Assembly (NCBI RefSeq): GCF_037023735.1
Contig: NZ_CP146069.1
Location: forward strand, 1,963,501 to 2,027,500
Direction: 5' to 3'
From: Roseovarius sp. S88
Lineage (GTDB): Bacteria > Pseudomonadota > Alphaproteobacteria > Rhodobacterales > Rhodobacteraceae
DNA: 64,000 nt
Part shown: piece by piece, positions 12,606 to 21,815 of the stretch
Position numbering within the stretch: position 1 is the first letter of the stretch
Layout: every line of letters starts with the position of its first letter
Made by a program: the position numbers and the translations under genes
Notes under the pieces: generated by a model
Seen by the model: only the letters and a program-made list of their open reading frames with translations
Database searches by the model: none
What the model was told of the DNA's origin: nothing

Positions 12606-13997
12606 GTGACTGATACAATATGGATGCCAGATCTCGGAACGAAAGGCGAATCAAAGTATATTGTATTGATACAATCAATGCGTGATGCCATACGCTCCGG
12701 CACACTGGAAACCGGCACACGGCTACCACCAGTGCGGGACCTTGCATGGAAACTCGGCATCACACCCGGCACCGTGGCGCGTGCCTACAAGATGGCGGCC
12801 GAAGAGGGTCTGGTGGAAACCACTGTTGGCCGCGGCACCTTTGTTACTGGAAGCCTGTTCACCGAACTGCCGGATGATCCATTGTTGAACCTGACGGCGT
12901 CGGACTATCTCGATTTCCGCGCGGTGCGTGTCCCGGATATCGGGCAGGACACATACATCCGCCAAGTCATGATGGAACTGGGCCGCGGCGGGGCGCATCG
13001 CTATCTCGACTATCCCACGGTACAGACTGACTATGCCGCGCGTGCCGCGGTGGCACAGTGGATTGGCGTGGACCGGGCAGGGCGCTTTGGCGCAGATGAG
13101 GTGGTCCTCGGACTCGGCGCGCAGAATTCCGTGATGATGGCGCTTCAGACCATTTTGCACGGGGCCACGCCGGTGATCCTGACAGAATCGCTGGCCTATC
13201 CGGGTGTGCGCCACGCAGCACGGCTTCTCAGAGCGCAGCTGATTGGCGTTGAGATGGACGAGCATGGGATTCGTCCAGACCGGCTGGAGGAATTGCTGCG
13301 CCGCCATGGCGGGCAGGTGCTTTTGACAGCGCCCGAAGCCCATAGCCCGACAACGACGCATACCCCGTTAGAGCGCAAACAGCAGATCGCAAACCTGGCG
13401 CGGAAATATCAGCTTCAGATCATTGAGGATGATTGCCATTGCGTGACCCGCAGTGAAACACCTGCCTACCGCGCACTCTGCCCGGAGCGGGCCTGGTTTG
13501 TCTCATCGCTGAGCAAATCCGTGTCAGCTTCCCTTCGGTTTGGCTATGCCGTCGCGCCACATGGACTCTCGGCGCAAGCACGACAGGTGGCGCAATCATC
13601 TTTTTATGGCATCCCGCAACCCATTCTCGACATTGCCGCCGTTCTCATCCGCTCCGGACAGGCCGAGACATTCCGGTCTCAAGTCGAAGACATCATCTGT
13701 GACCGGGTCCGAGTGGCAGTGAATGTGCTCGGGCAATGGGATATTGCCTGGCGCAAGACACTGCCGTTTTTATGGCTGAAACTGCCGCAAGGCTGGCGCG
13801 GGTCGACCTTTGCCCGTGCCTGTGAGGCGGAAGGCATCCGAGTCAAACCCGCTGATGAATTCGCCCTGCCAGATGGTCAGGCCCCCAATGCCGTGCGCAT
13901 CAGCCTTGATCCCAATAGCGATGCGACAAAGTTTGAAGGCGCTTTGAAGAGAATGTCATGCCTGTTAGAAGTGCCGCCGTTGAACGTGGATTTGTGA
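12606..13997 (+). CDS. MocR-type regulator (GntR winged helix fused to a PLP aminotransferase domain)
   Basis: A 463-residue fusion. Residues about 20-80 are a GntR-type winged helix (RLPPVRDLAWKLGITPGTVARAYK, then GRGTFVTG). The rest is a type I aminotransferase fold with the PLP-anchoring lysine at K304 in SSLSKSVSASLRFGY and a D-D-C-H segment (IIEDDCHCV) in the cofactor site. The start is GTG 12606, with GAGGAAA about 8 bases upstream. Three TTGTAT/ATACAA-type sites lie around and within its 5' end, so autorepression and control of the DUF1127 gene are likely. The effector metabolite is unknown; no pyridoxal or amino-acid gene is adjacent. Confidence 0.9.
   Translation: MTDTIWMPDLGTKGESKYIVLIQSMRDAIRSGTLETGTRLPPVRDLAWKLGITPGTVARAYKMAAEEGLVETTVGRGTFVTGSLFTELPDDPLLNLTASDYLDFRAVRVPDIGQDTYIRQVMMELGRGGAHRYLDYPTVQTDYAARAAVAQWIGVDRAGRFGADEVVLGLGAQNSVMMALQTILHGATPVILTESLAYPGVRHAARLLRAQLIGVEMDEHGIRPDRLEELLRRHGGQVLLTAPEAHSPTTTHTPLERKQQIANLARKYQLQIIEDDCHCVTRSETPAYRALCPERAWFVSSLSKSVSASLRFGYAVAPHGLSAQARQVAQSSFYGIPQPILDIAAVLIRSGQAETFRSQVEDIICDRVRVAVNVLGQWDIAWRKTLPFLWLKLPQGWRGSTFARACEAEGIRVKPADEFALPDGQAPNAVRISLDPNSDATKFEGALKRMSCLLEVPPLNVDL
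12660..12675. promoter_or_regulatory. Operator palindrome, copy 2 (inside the 5' coding region)
   Basis: Identical 16 bases to the palindrome at 12531, 129 bases away, lying at codons 19-24 of the regulator. The spacing is close to an integral number of helical turns (129/10.5 is 12.3), so looping between the two is possible. Confidence 0.6.
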
Positions 13998-14072
13998 GCA
14001 GAGATTATGGGGTATTATATTACCATATTTTCAAGTCATTGTATTACATAGTTTATTTTAACATTATGCTGC

Positions 14073-14100
14073 TTGACCATACATTTCCAACCTATATAAC
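14073..14100 (+). promoter_or_regulatory. Promoter of rplM-rpsI
   Basis: TTGACC (14073-14078) and TATAAC (14095-14100) with a 16-base spacer, in an AT-rich stretch, 75 bases before rplM. The leader contains CACGGGCGCTTGTGCGCCTTG, which could fold, but I cannot assign it to a known ribosomal leader class. Confidence 0.6.
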
Positions 14101-14175
14101 CCGTCCATCGCATCCACGGGCGCTTGTGCGCCTTGCAATGCACAAGATCAATCAGGAACGACAAAGGTTTCCGAC

Positions 14176-14634
14176 ATGAAAACGTACTCTGCCACACCAG
14201 CAGATATCGACAAGAAATGGATCGTGATCGATGCCGAAGGCGTCGTTCTGGGTCGTCTTGCTTCGATCATTGCCACGCGTCTGCGCGGCAAGCACAAGCC
14301 AAGCTTCACGCCTAGCCAGGATATGGGCGACAATGTCATCGTGATCAACGCCGACAAGGTACAGGTCACAGGCAATAAACGTGAAAAGCCCAACTACTGG
14401 CACACCGGTTATCCGGGTGGCATCAAGTCGCGCACCACAGGTCAAATCCTCGAAGGCGAACATCCGGAGCGCGTGGTCATGCAAGCGGTCAAGCGCATGC
14501 TGCCCTCGAACCGGCTGGCGCGTCGTCAGATGACCAATCTGCGCGTTTACGCCGGCACCGAGCATCCGCATGAGGCGCAAAGCCCGGAAGTGCTGGATGT
14601 GAAATCCATGAACAAGAAAAATACGCGGGTGTAA
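14176..14634 (+). CDS. rplM: 50S ribosomal protein L13
   Basis: The 152-residue product has the L13 core: [28 protein letters not shown], the [16 protein letters not shown] strand and the [21 protein letters not shown] segment. It heads the usual rplM-rpsI pair, three bases before rpsI. A sigma70-like promoter lies upstream. Confidence 0.98.
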   Translation: MKTYSATPADIDKKWIVIDAEGVVLGRLASIIATRLRGKHKPSFTPSQDMGDNVIVINADKVQVTGNKREKPNYWHTGYPGGIKSRTTGQILEGEHPERVVMQAVKRMLPSNRLARRQMTNLRVYAGTEHPHEAQSPEVLDVKSMNKKNTRV

Positions 14635-14637
14635 GAG

Positions 14638-15132
14638 ATGGCTGACGAAATCAAAACTCTCGACGATCTCGAAGCCGTTGTCGACGGCGGTGCAGAGGCC
14701 CCGGTGGCCGAAGCGGAAACCCCACGCGAACCTGTGCGTGATGAATTGGGTCGGTCCTATGCCACCGGCAAACGGAAAGACGCGGTGGCCCGCGTCTGGA
14801 TCAAGCCTGGCTCTGGCAAGGTCGTTGTCAACGGCAAGGAGCAGGACAAGTATTTTGCCCGCCCCGTGCTGCAAATGATCCTGCGTCAACCTTTTGAAGT
14901 GGCCGGGGTCACCGATCAGTTTGACGTGATGGCCACGGTAAAAGGTGGCGGTCTTTCGGGTCAGGCCGGTGCGGTCAAGCACGGCATTTCCAAAGCGCTG
15001 CAGCTTTATGATCCGTCCTTGCGCGGGGCGCTCAAGGCGGCAGGTTTCCTCACGCGTGACAGCCGCGTGGTGGAACGCAAGAAATACGGTAAGCGCAAAG
15101 CCCGCCGGAGCTTCCAGTTCTCCAAGCGTTAA
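14638..15132 (+). CDS. rpsI: 30S ribosomal protein S9
   Basis: A 164-residue S9. The conserved domain begins near residue 37 ([26 protein letters not shown]) and ends in the arginine- and lysine-rich tail [17 protein letters not shown] that reaches the P-site tRNA. An acidic N-terminal extension of about 35 residues, common in alphaproteobacteria, precedes it. Terminated by the hairpin at 15158. Confidence 0.98.
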   Translation: MADEIKTLDDLEAVVDGGAEAPVAEAETPREPVRDELGRSYATGKRKDAVARVWIKPGSGKVVVNGKEQDKYFARPVLQMILRQPFEVAGVTDQFDVMATVKGGGLSGQAGAVKHGISKALQLYDPSLRGALKAAGFLTRDSRVVERKKYGKRKARRSFQFSKR

Positions 15133-15157
15133 GCTTCCGTCACAAGAATTTGGAGAG

Positions 15158-15182
15158 GGCCGCCTTGGGGTGGCCTTTTTCT
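15158..15182 (+). terminator. Terminator of rplM-rpsI
   Basis: GGCCGCC (15158-15164) pairs with GGTGGCC (15169-15175, one G-U), followed by TTTTTCTTTT. Confidence 0.8.
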
Positions 15183-15185
15183 TTT

Positions 15186-15209
15186 GGGTATTTGTGACAA
15201 GAAAGAAGC
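15186..15209 (+). repeat. Dispersed intergenic repeat, copy A
   Basis: GGGTATTT...ACAAGAAAGAAGC, matching 22 of 24 bases of the copy at 52636-52659, and directly following the rpsI terminator. A third, weaker relative is at 8041. Confidence 0.55.
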
Positions 15210-15348
15210 CAGAGGCGGACGTCGTGAAAGTCCTCTGCGACTTTTGTAACATGGGGACATTGCGTCAGCGTAACTTTGGGCCACGCTTTTTGGTTGCAAG
15301 TTTATCCTGGATCAGCTTCATCCCATGCTAACCTTTGGAAGGGCAAAG

Positions 15349-17343
15349 ATGCAGTATCGGCGGGAAATAGATGGATTGAGGGCAGTGGCCGTGCTGCCTG
15401 TCATCCTGTTTCACGCCGGTGTATCGGTTTTCAGTGGTGGCTTTGTGGGCGTTGATGTCTTCTTTGTCATCTCTGGCTATCTGATCACCACAATCCTGAT
15501 ATCCGAGCGCGAGGCGGGAACCTATTCAATCTGGTCTTTCTATGAACGCCGGGCGCGGCGCATATTACCAGCGCTTTTTTTGGTGCTCATTGCAACAATG
15601 CCTTTTGCCTGGTTCTGGATCGCGCCGGATCCGTTTGAAGATTATGCACGGTCCTTTGCCTTTGCAGCGCTCTTTATCTCAAATGTGCATTTTCTGGAGC
15701 ATTCGGGATATTTTGATGTCTCCTCAGAACTGCGACCGCTCTTGCACACCTGGAGCCTGGCGGTCGAAGAGCAGTATTACCTTTTGTTTCCGGTAGTGCT
15801 TTGGGCTTGTGGCGCGTTTGTGCGGGCCAAATTTCTGTGGGTTTTTCTGATGCTTTCCGTTCTGTCGCTATCCTTGGCGGAGTGGGGATGGCGCAATTTT
15901 CCAACGCAAAATTTCTTTTTCTCGCCGTCCCGCCTGTGGGAACTTTTGGCTGGCTCCATCTGTGCGGTGCTGCTCTATGCGCGCCCTCAGATGCGACATG
16001 ACCTTCTGGGGCTTTTGGGTCTTGGTCTCATTCTTGCGTCTGTTTTTGTCTATGACGAAAGGGTGCCGTTTCCGTCGGTTTACACGCTGGTTCCGGTTGT
16101 GGGCACAATGCTCATCATCCTTTTTGCCAGTCAGGGCACATGGGCGGCGCGGCTTTTGGCTTGGGGCCCGATGGTGGGGATCGGGTTGATCAGCTATAGT
16201 GCCTACCTTTGGCACCAGCCAATCTTTGCATTTGCGCGGATCCGGGTGGTGGGTGAGCCCTCGGCGCTGCTGATGGCGGGCGGTGTTGTGCTGTCTTTGG
16301 TGCTGGCATATCTGTCATGGCGCTTTGTCGAGCGCCCGTTTCGCACCCGGGCGTGGCTTCCGGCGCGTGGGGGGCTTTTTGCGGTGTGTCTGACCGGAAT
16401 TGCCGCCAGCGGTGTTTTTGGGGCCTGGACTGCGCAAACCGAAGGCTTCTCATCGCGGCTTGAGGGGCGTGGAGACGACAGGTATTTCGCGGCATTAGAC
16501 CGTCGGCTGGACACGCGGCCCAAGGACAGCTGTTCCAACCCCGAGGACATGAAAAATGGCGTATTATGTGCGGTTTTTGCGCCGCATGCGTCGGATGTGT
16601 CATGGGCGCTTTTGGGGGACAGCCACGCACAAGCCATTTTGCCCGCCCTCGAGGCGGTCTCGGACGCGGAAGGCGTGAGCATTTTGCGCGGTATTCGACC
16701 TGGCTGTCCGCCCCTTATGGGCGTTCATTTGGTTTATGCTGGGCGCGAGGCGGAGCTGTGTTTCAAAAGCACCCAATCTCTAGCCGAGCAGGTTGTTGCC
16801 TCGGGCGCAGATACGGTCATTCTTGCCGCGCGCTGGAGCCTGTTTGCGCCTGGAGACCTTAGTCGTGCGGAGCGCAGCTTCATGGTGAGTGAATCACCGC
16901 AAAACCGTGCGCAGACTGATGCGGCGTGGCGCGCCAGTTATACGGTAGGTGTGCACAATATGATCCGGTTTTATCGCGATGCCGGATTGCGGGTCATTCT
17001 CTTGCGGCAGGTACCGCAACAGCTTCAGTTGCCGAATAATGTGATAGCGCAAGCGCTTCTGAAAAATCTCCCCGCGGCGCAGGTTGAGGCGGAAATTGCC
17101 CATAGCTTTATTCCCATTCAAACGCATCGCGATCTGGTGGAATTTTCGGAAACCGTTTTAATCGAGGCTGCCAAAGAGCACGGGGCGCAGGTTGTGTCGG
17201 TCAATGACTTTTTTGAAGAGGCCGAGACCTATGCGTGGTTCCGTGATGGTGTGCTCTATTACAAGGATGCAGATCATCTGTCGTTGCAGGGGGCACTGGC
17301 GCTTGGCCCTTTGCTGGCCGAGCGGCTGCGGACGCGCAGGTGA
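15349..17343 (+). CDS. Acyltransferase 3/SGNH fusion (OafA-like surface glycan O-acetyltransferase)
   Basis: A 664-residue inner-membrane protein. Residues 1-350 form an acyltransferase 3 domain: REIDGLRAVAVLPVILFHAG at the start, the FVGVDVFFVISGYLITT segment, RRARRILPAL and about ten membrane spans. The C-terminal SGNH hydrolase-like domain has the GDSH block with S425 and the closing D640-x-x-H643. This architecture is that of OafA-type enzymes that acetylate lipopolysaccharide or other polysaccharides. I start at ATG 15349 because GGAAGGGC precedes it at the right distance. It stands alone, without glycan genes beside it, so the acceptor is unknown. Confidence 0.9.
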   Translation: MQYRREIDGLRAVAVLPVILFHAGVSVFSGGFVGVDVFFVISGYLITTILISEREAGTYSIWSFYERRARRILPALFLVLIATMPFAWFWIAPDPFEDYARSFAFAALFISNVHFLEHSGYFDVSSELRPLLHTWSLAVEEQYYLLFPVVLWACGAFVRAKFLWVFLMLSVLSLSLAEWGWRNFPTQNFFFSPSRLWELLAGSICAVLLYARPQMRHDLLGLLGLGLILASVFVYDERVPFPSVYTLVPVVGTMLIILFASQGTWAARLLAWGPMVGIGLISYSAYLWHQPIFAFARIRVVGEPSALLMAGGVVLSLVLAYLSWRFVERPFRTRAWLPARGGLFAVCLTGIAASGVFGAWTAQTEGFSSRLEGRGDDRYFAALDRRLDTRPKDSCSNPEDMKNGVLCAVFAPHASDVSWALLGDSHAQAILPALEAVSDAEGVSILRGIRPGCPPLMGVHLVYAGREAELCFKSTQSLAEQVVASGADTVILAARWSLFAPGDLSRAERSFMVSESPQNRAQTDAAWRASYTVGVHNMIRFYRDAGLRVILLRQVPQQLQLPNNVIAQALLKNLPAAQVEAEIAHSFIPIQTHRDLVEFSETVLIEAAKEHGAQVVSVNDFFEEAETYAWFRDGVLYYKDADHLSLQGALALGPLLAERLRTRR

Positions 17344-17961
17344 CTATCCATCTCTGGGCAACAAACCCAGGCCGCGCAAGTAGACGCCGATGCCAGATTC
17401 CAGAAGGTCCTCAGGAGAGAAGGGGGAATGTGTGCCCGGTGAATTACGCGCGAAGAGCTCAACGACCCCGTGGCTGAGCGCCCAGATATGCGCCGAGACC
17501 ATCGAGGGCGGCGGGCGGCGGTCAGGTGGAATATGATGCGACAAGGCTTCAGCGGCGTGTTCCAACACGGCGCGTGCTCGACCAGAGATGGCGGCCAGCT
17601 CCGGAGTTCGGTTGACCGAAACGCCGCTTTCGAACATCGCGATATAATGTCCGGCGTGATCTTTTGCAAAAGTGAGATAGGCGCGCCCCGCTGCCTCTAG
17701 CGAGGTGAGCGCAGAGGGCTGACCGCTCTCATAGGCGTGTTCCATCGCCTCGGCGAAGATCACATAACCTTGCCGCGCGGCCTCGGCGATGAGGTCCTCG
17801 CGCCCGGCGAAATGGCGGTAGACTGCCGCGGGGGTTACACCCGCCTGCTTAGCCGCTTCCGAGAGGGTGAAACCGGTGGGGCCCTTCGCCTCAATCAGCG
17901 TCAGAGCAGCCTCAACAAGGGCCTGACGCAGATTGCCATGGTGGTACCCGCGTTTAGGCAT
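17344..17961 (-). CDS. TetR-family regulator
   Basis: A 205-residue regulator. The N-terminal HTH is clear ([51 protein letters not shown]), and the C-terminal part carries the WHG-type ligand domain ([10 protein letters not shown]). I choose ATG 17959-17961; it overlaps the end of ppk2 by eight bases, so the two are co-transcribed. The convergent neighbour is the acyltransferase. The ligand and targets are not evident. Confidence 0.88.
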   Translation of the reverse strand: MPKRGYHHGNLRQALVEAALTLIEAKGPTGFTLSEAAKQAGVTPAAVYRHFAGREDLIAEAARQGYVIFAEAMEHAYESGQPSALTSLEAAGRAYLTFAKDHAGHYIAMFESGVSVNRTPELAAISGRARAVLEHAAEALSHHIPPDRRPPPSMVSAHIWALSHGVVELFARNSPGTHSPFSPEDLLESGIGVYLRGLGLLPRDG

Positions 17962-18823
17962 CCCAGATCTCGGGGCCCGCACAAACGGACTGGTCGGGCT
18001 GGCCTACTGATTTTGGGATCTTGCGGTCGTAATCGATGTTGAGAAGAACATGCCTGATGGCTTCTAATCGAGCGCGGCGCTTGTCATCTGAGCGAATGAT
18101 CGTCCAGGGCGCATGCGCGCTGTCAGAGCGCTTTAGCGTTTCGGAAATAGCGGCTGAGTAATCATCCCACTTCTTCAGGCCCTCAACATCGATCCAGCTG
18201 AGCTTCCACTGTTTGAGCAGATCGCCTTCACGCCCTAAAAACCGGCGCAGCTGTTCGGCGCGCCCCACGTTGAGCCAGAACTTGAAAAGGTGAATGCCCT
18301 CATCCACCAGCATCTTTTCAAAGTCTCCCACTTGGCCAAAGAAATGCTCACGCTGCGCATCCGTGCAAAAGCCAAAGACCTTTTCCACCACGCCACGATT
18401 GTACCAGGAGCGGTCAAAAAAGATGATCTCACCTGCCGCGGGCAGGTGATCAATATAGCGTTGGAAATACCATTGCGTGGCTTCCTTGTCGGTGGGTTTG
18501 GACAGAGCCACAACACGGGCGCCGCGAGGATTAAGGTATTCCCGGAAGCGTTTGATTGTGCCTCCTTTTCCAGCTGCATCCCGTCCCTCGAAAACGCACA
18601 CAACGCGCGCGCCGCTTTCTTTGACCCAAGCCTGCAGCTTGACCAGCTCGGTCTGGAGCTTCAGCAGATCCTGCTCATAGGCCTTGCGCGGCATGCGGTC
18701 TGAGTGCGGGTAGGTTGGCGACAGGATTTCACCCTTTTCGCCTCGATTTATCGCATTGCGAATATCATCCGGGGCGTCGTCTTTGAAAAAAGCACTGATC
18801 GCGCCGTCAAATGGAAGCTCCAT
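17954..18823 (-). CDS. ppk2: Polyphosphate kinase 2 (PPK2)
   Basis: PPK2 enzymes transfer phosphate between polyphosphate and nucleoside di- or monophosphates. The 289-residue, single-domain length fits class I. Walker A is [12 protein letters not shown], Walker B is [11 protein letters not shown], and the lid region has [19 protein letters not shown]. The start at 18821-18823 is set by AAGGAGGGG six bases upstream; an earlier in-frame start lacks a site. It forms an operon with the TetR-type gene downstream. Confidence 0.93.
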   Translation of the reverse strand: MELPFDGAISAFFKDDAPDDIRNAINRGEKGEILSPTYPHSDRMPRKAYEQDLLKLQTELVKLQAWVKESGARVVCVFEGRDAAGKGGTIKRFREYLNPRGARVVALSKPTDKEATQWYFQRYIDHLPAAGEIIFFDRSWYNRGVVEKVFGFCTDAQREHFFGQVGDFEKMLVDEGIHLFKFWLNVGRAEQLRRFLGREGDLLKQWKLSWIDVEGLKKWDDYSAAISETLKRSDSAHAPWTIIRSDDKRRARLEAIRHVLLNIDYDRKIPKSVGQPDQSVCAGPEIWDA

Positions 18824-18868
18824 GCGCCCCTCCTTCGGGTTTGCCGTCACTATGGAATGTGAATCCGC

Positions 18869-19843
18869 TTAACGCAATCCAGCGCGCGCTGCGGCGCGGT
18901 CTATGGCGGCAATTGTCGTTTTTGGATCAGCATGATGCGGCATGTGGCCGATGCCCGAAAGAACCGTCAGTTTACCGTTCTTGAGCTGTTCCGAGAGCGG
19001 CTTGGAGTGAATGTCGAGAGGCACAGTGGTATCCGCATCGCCATGGATGATCTCCACCGGCATGGTAAGTTCTGATGCATACCGCTGAGACATTCTGACA
19101 ATATGCGGGCGAAGCGTGACAACCTGCTGTCCATTGGCACGCAGGCTTTCTCGGCGAAGGGTGAGAGGCGCGCCGATATAATCCACGTAGCCTTTGGGGG
19201 GCTTTTGCGGAGTGAAGACATCGGTCACGCTTTGTTCAATGCGGGATTGCGACGCCAGTACCGTGATAAGGGGCACCGCGGTGGCGCCGCCAAGGGCAGA
19301 GCCGGTCACGTCATAGAACCGTCCCAGATCTCCGGGCCAGGGGTTGGAGACACTTCCCAACAGGACCAGTGCCGCTGTGTCGTCAGGCGCGTTCAGGCCC
19401 CAGGCAAGCGCGACTGCGCCGCCAAAACTATGGCCCAGAACGATGGGGCGTTTGACACCGAGCTGCGCGGCGGCTTTTTGCAAAAGGGCGGCTTGTTGCA
19501 GAGGGCTTTCACCTTCGACAGTGTTTAGGCCACCAAAACCCGGCAGGCGTTCGGTGTAGCCCAAACCAGGACGGTCAAAAGCAATCACGCGGTACCGGTC
19601 GGTCAGTTTCTCCGCCAGATCAAAGGTGAAGTCGCGCAGATTGCCACCTGCACCGTGAATCAAGACAAGATCTGGGCCCGAACCCGCCACCCAGGCGTGC
19701 ACACGTGTGCCATCGACATCTACGAACTGTCCGATGGGCGGGTGGGATTGCTCTGCCGTTTGCTCGCGTTTGCTGGCCAGTCCCGCACAGCCCGCCAATA
19801 GCGCGGCGGCGCCCAATGCTGCCCAAATAACCTTACTTCGCAT
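18869..19843 (-). CDS. Lipoprotein alpha/beta hydrolase
   Basis: A 324-residue hydrolase with a lipoprotein signal peptide: a short basic start, a hydrophobic core and the lipobox LLAGC (Cys at about 19). The fold shows LIHGAGGN, the nucleophile elbow LGHSFGG, an acid in HGDADTTVP and the catalytic His in GIGHMPHH. It is probably anchored on the periplasmic side of the inner membrane or the outer membrane. Substrate unknown. The minus-strand neighbour metA ends 19 bases upstream. Confidence 0.88.
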   Translation of the reverse strand: MRSKVIWAALGAAALLAGCAGLASKREQTAEQSHPPIGQFVDVDGTRVHAWVAGSGPDLVLIHGAGGNLRDFTFDLAEKLTDRYRVIAFDRPGLGYTERLPGFGGLNTVEGESPLQQAALLQKAAAQLGVKRPIVLGHSFGGAVALAWGLNAPDDTAALVLLGSVSNPWPGDLGRFYDVTGSALGGATAVPLITVLASQSRIEQSVTDVFTPQKPPKGYVDYIGAPLTLRRESLRANGQQVVTLRPHIVRMSQRYASELTMPVEIIHGDADTTVPLDIHSKPLSEQLKNGKLTVLSGIGHMPHHADPKTTIAAIDRAAARAGLR

Positions 19844-19862
19844 TGCTCTGCCTCTTACATGC

Positions 19863-20795
19863 TTACTTAGAAGCTAGGCCAATCTGAGCGCTGTCAAATG
19901 GCGTGGACTGGTAAATCTCGTTGATCCAATTGCCGTAGAGCAGATGCGCGTGGCTGCGCCAGCGGTTCTGCGGCTCACGGGCCGGGTCATCCTCGGGGTA
20001 GTAATTGCAGGGCACATTGATCGGCGTGCCGTTGTCAACGTCACGATCATATTCCTGTTTCAGTGTGCCGCTGTCGTATTCCAGATGGTTAAAGATATAG
20101 AGCGAATGATTGGTGGTGTCCTCGACCAGGCAAGGGCCGACCTCATCGCTGTCGAGCAGGATGTTGAGGCCGTCCACGCCGATGATCTCGTCGCGGCGCA
20201 TCTCGGTCCAGCGGCTCACCGGAATGACACAATCATCAGAGAAGCCGCGCAGATAGGGCGAGGCAGAGGCCATGTTGCGATGGCGAAAACAGCCAAATGC
20301 CTTAGCCTCCAGCATATGTTTTTTGACACCATGAATGTGGTTGATCATCGCCATGCCGCCCCAACAGACACCGAAGGTCGAATGCACATGGGTGTGCGCC
20401 CAGTCAAAGAGGCGGCGCAGTTCGTCCCAATAGGTGACTTCATCAAACTCCAAATGCTCAATCGGCGCGCCGGTGATGATCAGCCCGTCAAATTTCTCGC
20501 CAGTCGCCTCCACCTCGGTGAAGGGGCGATAAAAGCTTTCCATATGCTCGGCCGCTGTATTTTTTGTGCGGTGCTCGGACATGCGGATGAGCGAGAGGTC
20601 AATTTGCAAAGGCGTGGCCCCGATGAGCCGAGCAAACTGGTTCTCGGTCTGGATCTTCTTGGGCATCAGGTTCAAAAGCCCTATGCGCAAAGGACGAATA
20701 TCCTGCCGCGACGCCTGATCTTCGTCCATAACCATCACGCCCTCATTGCTGAGAACGTCGAAGGCGGGCAGGGTGGCAGGAAGCTTAATCGGCAT
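19863..20795 (-). CDS. metA: Homoserine O-acetyltransferase, MetA family
   Basis: MetA activates homoserine for methionine synthesis. The 310-residue protein has the nucleophilic C144 in STFGVCWGG and the HTS family segments [11 protein letters not shown] and NHLEYD. At the residue that sets acyl-CoA choice, the active-site segment reads GAPIEHLEF with Glu (E113) where succinyl-CoA enzymes have Gly. By the published rule for this family this predicts acetyl-CoA rather than succinyl-CoA. No SAM-II riboswitch fits the 38-base gap before it, so it may be read through from the upstream ATPase gene. Confidence 0.92.
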   Translation of the reverse strand: MPIKLPATLPAFDVLSNEGVMVMDEDQASRQDIRPLRIGLLNLMPKKIQTENQFARLIGATPLQIDLSLIRMSEHRTKNTAAEHMESFYRPFTEVEATGEKFDGLIITGAPIEHLEFDEVTYWDELRRLFDWAHTHVHSTFGVCWGGMAMINHIHGVKKHMLEAKAFGCFRHRNMASASPYLRGFSDDCVIPVSRWTEMRRDEIIGVDGLNILLDSDEVGPCLVEDTTNHSLYIFNHLEYDSGTLKQEYDRDVDNGTPINVPCNYYPEDDPAREPQNRWRSHAHLLYGNWINEIYQSTPFDSAQIGLASK

Positions 20796-20833
20796 TGGAT
20801 CGACCTTTATCGCGGTCCGGTCTACATAGACGA

Positions 20834-21694
20834 TCAGCCAGCACGCTCAAGGGCCTGTGCGATCAGGCTCTCGAAAGCGTTAACGTCTGTAACAGCCGCA
20901 ACTTCGTCGGCTGTGACGGTCACACCCCATTTTGCCATGGCCTCATACCGTGGCGCACGGTGCGCCAGGGCGCGCGCATATGTCCAGCGGATAAAACTAT
21001 CTGGATCAACAGACTCTTCTGAGACGTTGTTTTCGCTCAAATATTCCCGCCAGCAAGCTTCAAGAAATTCAGGCTGGTAACACATTGGCTTGGGGGCACG
21101 GTCAAAGCGACGGATGAGCTCTTGCGTGTGGCGATCATCGCCCTGGATACGCACAAGCAGACAGTGCTTTGAAAGCTCTGTTAACAAAGTATCTTCGGGA
21201 TTGTTGCCATCCACCCATTCACAGATCGACCCGCCGGTATCGCAGACAAAGTTGGGATAGCCATATAGCCGCCCGGCGCGTTCGATGAAATAACTTGTGT
21301 CCTCCAGCGCATTAATCTCGGCGCGGCGGAACTGATCCTGACGCACGCGGTATTCATCAATGGGCAACCCGCCCTTGGCCGGATCACCGGGTTTGCCCAG
21401 ATAAGTCGAGACCGGTGAGAGGTTATCAAAGGTGATATTGGAGCCGATGTAGATTGAGTCAGTCATCAGCAGGTCCCGTAGAAACGGCACCTGCATGGCA
21501 TGAGTCTTGGCATTGTCGGCAATCCACTCGCCCATGTAGCGGGTGCCGATGCGGTAGTCGATGGAGTAATGAAACCAGTCGCCGCTGCCCCGCAGCATGT
21601 TCGACAGATGTGTTTTGCCCAGACCCGACATACCATAGAACAACACCCGCTTATGCGGTGCGTTGAGCCAATCTTTTGCTGAGAGATAGATCAT
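20834..21694 (-). CDS. P-loop ATPase of unknown function
   Basis: A 286-residue protein with a clear Walker A ([12 protein letters not shown], residues 20-31), preceded by a beta strand (HKRVLFY). The rest is hydrophilic, with [15 protein letters not shown] after the P-loop, an [14 protein letters not shown] segment and [13 protein letters not shown] that may act as the second strand and switch. No DNA-binding or membrane domain is visible. It sits 38 bases ahead of metA on the same strand, which hints at a shared transcript but not at a shared pathway. I do not recognise a named family. Confidence 0.7.
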   Translation of the reverse strand: MIYLSAKDWLNAPHKRVLFYGMSGLGKTHLSNMLRGSGDWFHYSIDYRIGTRYMGEWIADNAKTHAMQVPFLRDLLMTDSIYIGSNITFDNLSPVSTYLGKPGDPAKGGLPIDEYRVRQDQFRRAEINALEDTSYFIERAGRLYGYPNFVCDTGGSICEWVDGNNPEDTLLTELSKHCLLVRIQGDDRHTQELIRRFDRAPKPMCYQPEFLEACWREYLSENNVSEESVDPDSFIRWTYARALAHRAPRYEAMAKWGVTVTADEVAAVTDVNAFESLIAQALERAG

Positions 21695-21765
21695 CGGCCT
21701 TCTCCTTGGCAGATGTGGTAGCCAGAGCCGCAGTCCTGGTCAAATGCAAAGCCTTCGGGAAAAAG

Positions 21766-21795
21766 AAAAAACCCCGCCGGTGCGGCGGGGTTTTA
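21766..21795 (-). terminator. Strong terminator of the FadL-like gene (symmetrical)
   Basis: CCCCGCCG (21772-21779) pairs with CGGCGGGG (21783-21790); A-run on the left, TTTT on the right. The minus-strand tail is TTTTTTCTTTTT, so the main use is for the porin gene 20 bases upstream, but it may work in both directions. Confidence 0.85.
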
Positions 21796-21815
21796 ATGTG
21801 TCGCTGAGGCGCGCT

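Noticed and set aside
20796..20833. SAM-II riboswitch before metA
   Set aside because: The gap to the upstream gene is only 38 bases, too short for the aptamer, and no pseudoknot pattern is visible.
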